From assembly GCA_963793825.1 (NCBI GenBank), contig CAWCBE010000006.1, positions 146,377 through 210,376 on the forward strand: DNA of 64,000 bases, read 5' to 3'. Shown here one piece after another: positions 53,241 to 60,779 of this stretch. The stretch is from RYN-230 sp963793825. Its GTDB lineage: Bacteria > Actinomycetota > Actinomycetes > Streptosporangiales > Streptosporangiaceae. Positions within the stretch are counted from its first letter, which is position 1; each line of letters begins with the position of its first letter. A program made the translations under genes and the position numbers. The notes beneath the pieces were generated by a model. The model made no database searches, was not told the DNA's origin, and saw only the letters and a list, made by a program, of their open reading frames with translations.

Positions 53241-54569
53241 ATGCGGGACGACATCGTCGCGACCTTGAGCTGGGACGAAGACGTCGGCCAGGTGAGGCTG
53301 GAGGGCTTCCCCGAAGGGCCGGGCGGCGGGGCTAGCCTGATCCTGGCCGAGGGTGTCGAGCTGGTCTTCGGCTGCGCTACCGGCGAGCTGTCCCGGGTCT
53401 GTGTGGCGGCCGGGGATGCGGGCGGGCCGCCCACCATCGCGGAACCCGCCGCCATGGCGATCAGGAACCTGTTCGGCGCCCGCGCCCGCGACGCCATCCG
53501 GCTGGCGGCCCGCAAGGACGGGGATCCGATCTCGCTCAAGCCGGAATCAGCCACCCTGGCCGCCCTGTCGCGCCTGGCCCGGCTCGATGCCGCCCGGCTG
53601 ACCAGCCCTGTATCGGGCTCACTGTTGTGGGGGGTCGAGGCGGCCCAGCTCGCCGCGCGCGCCGGGCTCTCCGCCCGGACGGCCGCCGAAACACAGGCGA
53701 CGGCCGCCGCCCTCGACGAGGCCGCCGATCTGCCGGCCGACGTGCTGGAGGTGGCGGCTCGCGCGATGGCGGAACTCGTGGCGGCGGCTGAGCCGGATCT
53801 GGCCCGCGGACTGCGTGAAGCGATCACCCGGCCCGTGCTGCCCGGGCCGCCGGGAGCAGGATCGGCCGGCGCGTCCCGCAAGCGCGCCCGGCCATTCAGC
53901 CTGCCGGACCTGGCCACGGACGCCCGCCAGCGCGGTGGTGACCTGGATCAGCTGCACTGGGGGCTGGATCCGCGCCTGGTTCCGGCCGGCATCTTCGGGA
54001 CCCAGCTGTGGCCCGATGCTGAGCTGACGGTCCGGCCCGAGCGGTCCCGCCTGATCGTGGAGGCGACGCTCGCGCCGGGCGCGGATCCGCGGGCGCTGGC
54101 GGCCTGCCGGGCGCGTCTCGTGGATCCGGCCAGCCGGAGCGTGCTGGCCACGGCGTCCTTCCGGGATCTGGGGGACTCGCGGGTGCGGGCCGAGATCGGG
54201 AAGCGCCGCCCGGCGCACAAGGTCTGGGTGGAGATCGTCGATGACGTGAACCGCCCCGTGCTCAGCGCGAAGCTGCGGCGTATCCGGCGCGCGATGCGCT
54301 GGGCCGACGCGGCCCTGGCCGCCGGCAGGCAGACCTTCGGGCTGGCCAACGCGGAGTGGACCCGGTTGGCCGGCGTGGCCTGGGGCCGCTGCGCGGAGGA
54401 GTGGGCGGCCGCTGGCGACCAGGACCGGGCCTACCTGGCCGCGGCCCGTGAGGTGGCCATGTACCCGGGCGTAGAGGTCCGGGCGGAACCGCCCTCGGCG
54501 TGGGCTAAGGAGCTGGTGAACCGGCCGCCGGTGAAGGAGGAGCCGTTCCTCGCCGAGCAGGTGACGTGA
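53241..54569 (+). CDS. Unknown 442-residue protein
   Basis: A clean frame from ATG 53241 (preceded by AAGTGGGGGAAGC). No signal peptide or membrane segment. The N-terminal third is beta-rich (TLSWDEDVGQVRLEGFPEG; LILAEGVELVFGCATGELSR). The middle is Ala-rich helical. The C-terminal third reads LIVEATLAPGADPRALAACR and VWVEIVDDVNRPVLSAKLRR, again a beta-sandwich-like pattern, then a helical end (RRAMRWADAALAAGRQTFGL). I recognise no catalytic motif. Same strand and close spacing with the preceding membrane protein suggest joint function. Confidence 0.6.
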   Translation: MRDDIVATLSWDEDVGQVRLEGFPEGPGGGASLILAEGVELVFGCATGELSRVCVAAGDAGGPPTIAEPAAMAIRNLFGARARDAIRLAARKDGDPISLKPESATLAALSRLARLDAARLTSPVSGSLLWGVEAAQLAARAGLSARTAAETQATAAALDEAADLPADVLEVAARAMAELVAAAEPDLARGLREAITRPVLPGPPGAGSAGASRKRARPFSLPDLATDARQRGGDLDQLHWGLDPRLVPAGIFGTQLWPDAELTVRPERSRLIVEATLAPGADPRALAACRARLVDPASRSVLATASFRDLGDSRVRAEIGKRRPAHKVWVEIVDDVNRPVLSAKLRRIRRAMRWADAALAAGRQTFGLANAEWTRLAGVAWGRCAEEWAAAGDQDRAYLAAAREVAMYPGVEVRAEPPSAWAKELVNRPPVKEEPFLAEQVT

Positions 54570-54574
54570 TGACC

Positions 54575-54602
54575 GGCGCCGCGGGCCGCGGGCCGCGGCG
54601 CC
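54575..54602. terminator. Hairpin between converging genes
   Basis: GGCGCCGCGG and CCGCGGCGCC, perfect 10-base stem with an 8-base loop, between the stops of the unknown gene (54569) and the OmpA-like gene (54607); would serve both strands. Confidence 0.6.
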
Positions 54603-54606
54603 TCCG

Positions 54607-55774
54607 TCAGGCCCCGCCGCCCGCCGGCTCGTCGATCACCACGACGACCCGCCGGTTGGCCCCCGAGAATCCGGGGGCGACGAGATTACTGGAACCGTGC
54701 CCGACAGCCACCAACGATGATCGGGGTACGCCCCTCGCCTCCAGGTACCGGGATACCGCGGACGCCCGCGCGAGGGAGAGCATCTGGTTGTGCCGCCGGC
54801 TCCCCGGGGTGGAGGCGAACCCGTTCACGACGCCGCTGGCGCCCGCGCGGCGAAGCTGGGCGACCAGGGGCGCCAGGGCGCGGGCCGCGGCCGGCCGCAA
54901 GACCGCACTGTCGTTCCCGAACAAGGCCTGGCTGGAAACGACGTCGGAGACCAGGTGCCCGCTGAGGGCCCCGGATACGAGGTGATCGAGTTGGGCGGGC
55001 GTGGCCTCCGGGCCGAGGACGGCCGCGAAGGAGGCGCCTGCCGCCAGCAGATCCAGCTGGGCGGCGCTCGCGGCCGCCGCGCCCGGCACGGACGAGGTGA
55101 CGGCGATGACGTCGTCCCCGTCCAGTTCGCCCGGGGCGGGCCTGCCGCTCAGGCTCGCGACCGACAGCAGCACGACCCGGCCGCGGAAACGCGAGCCAGC
55201 CTCGTTCACCAGGCCCGTCACCGCGGCAGCCGCGAGCGAGCACTCGCCCGGCAGGCTGGCCGCCGGCTCATCAGCCGGTCCCGTGACGGCTACCGGCAGC
55301 CGCAGGGATCTGGCCCAGCCCGCGAGGGCGGCCCTGGTCCGGGCGGCGACCGCGCGCCGGCCCGCCCCGACCTCGCCGCGCCAGTGCTTCAGGGCGTTCC
55401 GGTACTGGCTCTGCTGGTAGGCACTCGCCCCCGGGCCCGGAGGCACGGGCCGACCCGGCACGGTGACCCGCACCGGGGGCGGCGCGGTCGAACGCGAGGG
55501 GAGGCCGGCCTCGCTGGCCGGCCCGCAGGACGTCAAGGTTCTCGCGGGGACGGGCGGTCGCGGCGATGACCTGGCGGGCCAGTGGGCTCATGCCGCCCGG
55601 GCCGGCCACGGCCACCAGCAGGGATGGCGAGGCCCGGGCCGTGAGGATCAGCGGGGCCGGGGCCGTCCGGCTGGCCGCGGGAGCGGCCAGGATCGCGCTG
55701 CAACCCGCCGTGGCCGCGATGGTGGCAGCCGCCCCAGCGGCGAGAGAGCAATGGCGAGCGATTCGTGCCTTCAT
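54607..55774 (-). CDS. OmpA-family lipoprotein (one frameshift)
   Basis: ATG 55774 gives a lipoprotein signal (HCSLAAGAAATIAATAGC, lipobox TAGC with Cys about 25). After a one-base deletion near 55535 a periplasmic-type domain of about 190 residues follows. The C-terminal OmpA/MotB peptidoglycan-binding domain contains FGNDSAVLRPAAARALAPLV, NGFASTPGSRRHNQMLSLAR and VGHGSSNLVAP. The two conserved OmpA features, the F-x-x-x-S/A start and the S-x-x-R-A helix, are visible. It faces the opposite direction to its neighbours, but lies within the unknown gene set. In Gram-positive actinobacteria such proteins (ArfA-like) anchor in the membrane and bind the wall. Confidence 0.75.
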
Positions 55775-55879
55775 ACCAGGAAAGAGACCCGGCCCCGGCG
55801 GACCTGACCGCCGGGCCGTGGTGTCAGGCCGCGCGGCGAAATGTCTCCTCTGTAGCGAAGGACGTAAGAGGAGCACCCC

Positions 55880-56728
55880 GTGGACCACTTCACCAACCCC
55901 GCCGCCCGAGACGTCATCGGCCATGTCCTCGACACTGACCCCGACGGGCAGATCCTGCTCGCCGAGGCGGGCCACTGGCGGATGCTGGCCCAGCAGTCCG
56001 CCTCCGTGGCTGCTGAGGCGGAGGCCGCCGAGAAGACGGCCCGGCGCCGCTGCCTGGCCCTCCGGCACCGGCTCGACCCGCGCAACCAGCGGACCATGCA
56101 CGTCGGGGTGGCCGCGGTCGCACTGGCCGCCGTGAGCGCCGCACTGCTGGGCCTGGACCGCATCGAGTTCGCCGTGCTGCTGCCCGGATGGAGGGCGTCC
56201 GCGGCGGCCGCCGCGGCCACCGCGGCCTGGGCCGGATGTGCCTGGCTGGCGGCGCTGGCCGTGCGCGAGGAGCGCCGCGGCAGGCTGATCGCGATCGCCG
56301 CCGGAGCAGCGGCCGTCGGCCTGCTACTGGCCGCCCTCCGCAGTGTGGGACCGGCCGCCCTACGGTGGCCGGGATGGGACCCGTTCTGGGTGAGCGTCCT
56401 CCTCGTCCTCGTCATCCTGGCCCTGGTCACGAGCGCAACCGAGATCATCAGGCGCACGGAGCCCGCTTCGCTGCTGATGGCGCGGCGCTCCTGGCGCCGG
56501 GCGCGCGAGGACCACAAGGCCGCGGTCCGCGTTCATCGCGCGGATGCCGAAGCGGCCGTGGTGGCCGCCCAGGAATGGGGCAGCCTCATCGATGCCTATG
56601 CGGTGGCCTACGCGGCCCGCCGCCCGGCGGCCGGTGATCCGGACGGCCAGGATCCGGCGGCCGCGAACCCTCCCGCTGGCGGCGGGCGTCACACGCCCGA
56701 TCCCTGGCCCGGGCAGCCGCCGATGTAG
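55880..56728 (+). CDS. Membrane protein with long cytoplasmic helices
   Basis: 282 residues, ATG 55880 following AAGAGGAGCACCCC. N-terminal soluble helix (QQSASVAAEAEAAEKTARRR), then four membrane segments (VGVAAVALAAVSAALLGL; AAAAAATAAWAGCAWLAALA; LIAIAAGAAAVGLLLAAL; FWVSVLLVLVILALVTSA), a charged helix (RSWRRAREDHKAAVRVHRAD) and a Gly/Pro-rich end. Topology is similar to the membrane protein at 52315, though sequence similarity is not obvious. Divergent from the OmpA-like gene. Family not recognised. Confidence 0.6.
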   Translation: MDHFTNPAARDVIGHVLDTDPDGQILLAEAGHWRMLAQQSASVAAEAEAAEKTARRRCLALRHRLDPRNQRTMHVGVAAVALAAVSAALLGLDRIEFAVLLPGWRASAAAAAATAAWAGCAWLAALAVREERRGRLIAIAAGAAAVGLLLAALRSVGPAALRWPGWDPFWVSVLLVLVILALVTSATEIIRRTEPASLLMARRSWRRAREDHKAAVRVHRADAEAAVVAAQEWGSLIDAYAVAYAARRPAAGDPDGQDPAAANPPAGGGRHTPDPWPGQPPM

Positions 56729-56889
56729 AGGCCACGCCGCGCGGACACGGGGGACACGGCGTCTCCGCGCCATCCATCTCACTGCCGAGTCTCAGCAACC
56801 GCCGCGCCCTGGCCACCTGTACCAGGCGGCACTCCGGGTCGAACCAGCGGACCACGATCCCGCAAGGCCAGAGATAAAGGGGACCCATC

Positions 56890-57117
56890 ATGGCCATCGT
56901 CCTGATCGGACTACTCATCTTCATCGCCGGGGGCATCGCCGGCGGATACCTGCTGATCATCCTCGGCATCCGCCGTGAGGACAGGCGGCGCTCGATTCTG
57001 TACCACCAGGCACCGGGGCTCAGCAGCCAGGCTGCCCGCCCCATCACGGGCCTGTGGGCCCGCCGGCGGGTCGACGCCAACCCTGTCCCTGAACGCCGCG
57101 AAGACCTATACGTCTGA
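56890..57117 (+). CDS. Small single-span membrane protein (75 residues)
   Basis: ATG 56890 after AAAGGGGACCCATC. One N-terminal membrane segment with Gly zippers (VLIGLLIFIAGGIAGGYLLI), then a basic cytoplasmic tail (RREDRRRSILYHQAPGLSSQ). Ends EDLYV. Function unknown. Codon use is normal for the genome, and a strong hairpin follows, so it is likely a real gene. Confidence 0.55.
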   Translation: MAIVLIGLLIFIAGGIAGGYLLIILGIRREDRRRSILYHQAPGLSSQAARPITGLWARRRVDANPVPERREDLYV

Positions 57118-57129
57118 CCGGCCACGAGC

Positions 57130-57166
57130 CAGGCCGGCCGGGACCGCGGGGGACCCGGCCGGCCTG
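57130..57166 (+). terminator. Strong 13-base-pair hairpin
   Basis: CAGGCCGGCCGGG and CCCGGCCGGCCTG are perfect complements with an 11-base loop, directly after the small membrane protein. Marks the end of the accessory stretch and separates it from the methionine-synthase/ligA block. Confidence 0.75.
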
Positions 57167-57183
57167 TTCATGTCACGGCATCA

Positions 57184-57215
57184 GCGCCGCACCATCGTTA
57201 GGGAAAGTGCGGCGC
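57184..57215. promoter_or_regulatory. Hairpin before the methionine-synthase-like gene
   Basis: GCGCCGCAC and GTGCGGCGC, perfect 9-base stem, 14-base loop, 60 bases before the GTG at 57275. Could be a second terminator or a leader structure. It does not resemble a cobalamin or SAM riboswitch. Confidence 0.35.
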
Positions 57216-57274
57216 GGAAGGCTGTCCGGGCAGCTCAGCCGGAGCTGGTGGTCTCGAACACTAAGCTCGCTAGG

Positions 57275-58409
57275 GTGCAAGACGACTCCGCTCCTTATCC
57301 CTGGTCCCCGCAATCCGCCACGGGCGTGGGCTCGATGCCCGGCACCGATCCGCTGGCGGCCATGCGGTTCATCCTCGATGAGCTCCCGGACCTGCCCCAC
57401 CTGGTCGAGCTGCCGGACCGCGGCGTGGGCGCGGACATGATCGGCCGGACCGCGGGGCTGCTGATCGACCTGCCCGTGGACACGACCACCCGCGGCTGGC
57501 GGCTCGCCGACCGCCCGGGCCGGGACCTGCGCCGCGCGCAGTCGCTGCTGGCCCGGGACCTGGACGCGCTGGAAGAGGCGGCCGACGGTTACCGCGGGCC
57601 GCTGAAGCTGCAGGTCTGCGGGCCCTGGACGATGGCGGCCAGCCTGGAACTGGCCCGCAGCCAGGAGCCCGTGCTGGCCGACCCGGGTGCGCTCCGTGAC
57701 CTGACCGAGTCGCTGGCCGAGGGGATATCCGCGCACCTGGCCGGGGTGGCGGCCCGGGTGCCTGGCGCGCGGCTGCTGCTCCAGGTGGACGAGCCCGCGC
57801 TGCCCGCGGTGCTGGGCGGCGCGGTGCCGAGCGCCAGCGGGTTCAACCGGGTCCCGGCGGTCGAGGAAGCCGACGCCGAGTCGGGCCTGCGCGCGGTGCT
57901 GTCCGCGACCGCGGCCCCCACCGTCGTGCACTGCTGCGGAATGTCGGCCCCCCTTGGCATCATCAGGAGGGCGGGCGCGGACGGGGCGGGCATCGACCTT
58001 GGCGTGCTGCGCCAGGGGGAGGAAGAGGTGCTTGCGGAGGCGGTCGAGGCGGGTCTCGGGATCTTCGTTGGCGCGCTGCCTGCCACGCCGGTCCCGGCTA
58101 CCCCCGCGGCAGCACCAGCCGGCGCTGCGGGGCAGCGGCACCGCACCGGGCCCTAATTCTCCGCAACGCATCCGTTCAGGCACACTGCCCGACGCCAGGA
58201 CAGTGGCCGACCGGGTGGTGGAGCTGTGGCGCCGGATGGGGTGGCCGGTGGCCCGCGAGCCCGGCGCGGCCGGGGTCGCGGCCCAGGTGGTGATCACGCC
58301 GGGCTGCGGCCTGGCCGGTGCCCCGCCGGACTACGCCCGGGCCGCCCTGGCCCGCTGCCGTGAGGCGGCCCGGATGCTCCCCGAGCTGATCGAGGAGGAG
58401 GCCCCGTGA
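57275..58409 (+). CDS. Methionine synthase II (MetE C-terminal)-like protein, frameshifted
   Basis: A short relative (about 378 residues) of cobalamin-independent methionine synthase lacking the N-terminal half, as is normal for the gene preceding ligA in actinomycetes. SATGVGSMPGTDPLAAMRF is the substrate-binding start, LKLQVCGPWTMAASLELARS follows, with zinc ligands in VHCCGMSAPLG and the Glu of LLQVDEPALPAVL. A frameshift near 58130 links to RTVADRVVELWRRMGWPVAR and the end at 58409. I chose the GTG at 57275 because the conserved part begins just after it; a longer open frame starts at 57170 but crosses the upstream hairpin. The stop overlaps the ligA start. The methyl acceptor is uncertain. 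Confidence 0.8.
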
Positions 58410-60592
58410 CCCAGCCGGACGACCCAGGCGCTGTCCCCGCCAGCCAGGCCCCGGAGTCGGGCGGGATTCCCGGATCCGGGGTGGACGCGGCCGCCCGGCA
58501 CCGGCACGCCGAGCTGAGCGCGGAGATCACCGAGGCCAATCACCGTTACCACGTGCTGGACTCGCCGACGATCTCGGACGCGGAGTACGACGCGTTCATG
58601 CGCGAGCTCCGGGCGCTGGAGGACCAGTATCCGGAGCTGCGCACCCCGGACTCGCCCACGCAGAAGGTGGGCGGGGCCATCTCCACCGAGTTCACTGCGG
58701 TGGAGCACCTGGAGCGGCTGCTCAGCCTGGACAACGCGTTCTCCGCCGAAGAACTCGACGCCTGGGCGGCCCGGGCCGAGCGGCTCGGCGGGAGCGGCCC
58801 GTACCTGTGCGAGCTGAAGATCGACGGGCTGGCCGTGGACCTGGTGTACCGGGGCGGCGCCCTGGTCCGCGCGGCCACCCGCGGCGACGGGGTGACCGGC
58901 GAGGATGTCACGCCGAACATCCGCACCATTGCCTCGGTCCCGCTCCGGCTGCAGGGCCCCGGCGTGCCCGACACGCTGGAGGTCCGGGGTGAGGTGTTCC
59001 TGCCCGTAGCGGCGTTCCACGAGCTGAACGAGCGGCTGACCGGGATGGGCCGCCCCCCGTTCGCCAACCCCCGCAACTCGGCCGCGGGCTCGCTGCGGCA
59101 GAAGGACCCCCGGGTCACCGCGACCCGCCCCCTGCAGCTGATCGTGCACGGGGTCGGGCTGGCTACCGGCGACGCCCCGGAAACCCACTCCGGCTGGTAC
59201 GAGCGGCTGCGCGGGTGGGGTCTGCCGGTCAGCGACCTGTTCGGTGTGATGCCGGGGCTGGACGGGGTACGGGAGTACATCGCGCACTACGGCGAGCACC
59301 GGCACGACACGCCGTATGAGATCGACGGGGTCGTGGTCAAGATCGACCGGCTGGACCTGCAGCGCCAGCTGGGCCACACCAGCCGGGCACCGCGCTGGGC
59401 CATCGCCTACAAGTACCCGCCCGAGGAGGTCAACACCCGGCTGCTGGACATCCGGGTGAATGTGGGCCGGACCGGGCGGGTCACCCCGTTCGCGGTGATG
59501 GAGCCGGTGGTCGTCAGCCAGTCCACGGTCAACCGGGCCACATTGCACAACGCCGACGAGGTGGCCCGCAAGGGCGTGCTGATCGGGGACATGGTCGTGC
59601 TGCGCAAGGCCGGTGACGTGATCCCCGAGGTGGTCGGGCCGGTGGTCAACGCGCGTACCGGGGATGAGCGGGCGTTCGAGTTCCCGACGGTGTGCCCGGC
59701 CTGCGGTACCCCCCTGATCCGGGAAGAGGGCGGGGTGGACTGGCGCTGCCCGAACACCCGGTCCTGCCCCGCCCAGCTGCGTGAGCGGCTCTTCCACCTG
59801 GCCGGCCGGGGGGCACTGGACATCGAGGTGCTCGGCTACGAGGCGGTGACCGCGCTGCTCGACTCGGGCCTGGTCGCCGACGAGGGTGACCTGTTCGCGC
59901 TGACCGGCGAGGACCTGGCCACCTGCTCGTTCTTCGTGAACAAGCAGGGCACCCTGACCGTGAACGCGGGCAAGCTGATCGGCAACCTGGAGGACGCCAG
60001 GCGCCGGCCGCTCTGGCGGATCCTGGTCGCCCTGTCCATCCGGCACGTGGGCCCGACCGCGGCCCGGGCGCTCGCGGCGCAGTTCGGCTCGCTCGAGGCG
60101 ATCACGGCCGCCTCGGCGGAGGCGCTGGCCGCGGTGGACGGGGTTGGCCCGACGATCGCGGCCTCGGTGATCGAGTGGTTCGGGGTGGACTGGCACCAGG
60201 AGATCGTGCGGAAGTGGCGGGAGAACGGGGTCCAGCTGGCCACGCCGGGCTGGACGCCGCCGCCTGCTCCCGAAGACCCGGGAGCTGGTCTCCCCCTGTC
60301 CGGGGTGGCCGTGGTGATCACGGGCAGCCTGGACGGCTTCAGCCGGGACGAGGCCGCCGAGGCGGTGCAGGCCCTGGGCGGGAAAGTGACCTCGTCCGTC
60401 TCCAAGAAGACGGCGTTCCTGATCGCCGGGGACAAGCCGGGAAGCAAGCACGACAAGGCGCTCAGCCTGGGCGTGCTCGTCCTTGATGAGGCGGGCTTCC
60501 GGGTGCTGCTGGATAATGGCCCGGCTGCGGCCGCCGAGCAGGCCGTGAGCCCTGATGCCGCCGGGGCTCCCGCGTCCGCTGACGACTCATGA
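58406..60592 (+). CDS. ligA: NAD-dependent DNA ligase LigA
   Basis: Seals nicks in replication and repair using NAD. 728 residues. The Ia domain is visible in ITEANHRYHVLDSPTISDAE, the adenylated lysine is Lys138 (CELKIDGLAVDL), then NPRNSAAGSLRQKDP, the OB fold (VGRTGRVTPFAVMEPV), and a zinc finger with Cys430, 433, 448 and 454. The HhH region contains LSIRHVGPTAARALAAQFGS, and the BRCT domain ends with GKVTSSVSKKTAFLIAGDKP. GTG start overlaps the preceding stop by four bases. Confidence 0.97.
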   Translation: MTQPDDPGAVPASQAPESGGIPGSGVDAAARHRHAELSAEITEANHRYHVLDSPTISDAEYDAFMRELRALEDQYPELRTPDSPTQKVGGAISTEFTAVEHLERLLSLDNAFSAEELDAWAARAERLGGSGPYLCELKIDGLAVDLVYRGGALVRAATRGDGVTGEDVTPNIRTIASVPLRLQGPGVPDTLEVRGEVFLPVAAFHELNERLTGMGRPPFANPRNSAAGSLRQKDPRVTATRPLQLIVHGVGLATGDAPETHSGWYERLRGWGLPVSDLFGVMPGLDGVREYIAHYGEHRHDTPYEIDGVVVKIDRLDLQRQLGHTSRAPRWAIAYKYPPEEVNTRLLDIRVNVGRTGRVTPFAVMEPVVVSQSTVNRATLHNADEVARKGVLIGDMVVLRKAGDVIPEVVGPVVNARTGDERAFEFPTVCPACGTPLIREEGGVDWRCPNTRSCPAQLRERLFHLAGRGALDIEVLGYEAVTALLDSGLVADEGDLFALTGEDLATCSFFVNKQGTLTVNAGKLIGNLEDARRRPLWRILVALSIRHVGPTAARALAAQFGSLEAITAASAEALAAVDGVGPTIAASVIEWFGVDWHQEIVRKWRENGVQLATPGWTPPPAPEDPGAGLPLSGVAVVITGSLDGFSRDEAAEAVQALGGKVTSSVSKKTAFLIAGDKPGSKHDKALSLGVLVLDEAGFRVLLDNGPAAAAEQAVSPDAAGAPASADDS

Positions 60593-60779
60593 TAATGACG
60601 CGTCAACTGGGCCGGAATTGATTCAGCCGGTCTACGGTGCTCTGACCTGCGAAATCGTCGTTGTTCAGCAATGCACTGTAACAGATAGTGTGCGATCGGC
60701 TTCGCGAAGTACCCTTTTCGCCGTACCCTGCTGACAGAGCCACGCGTATCCCGCCGGCTGGCTGCGGCACGAGGACACC

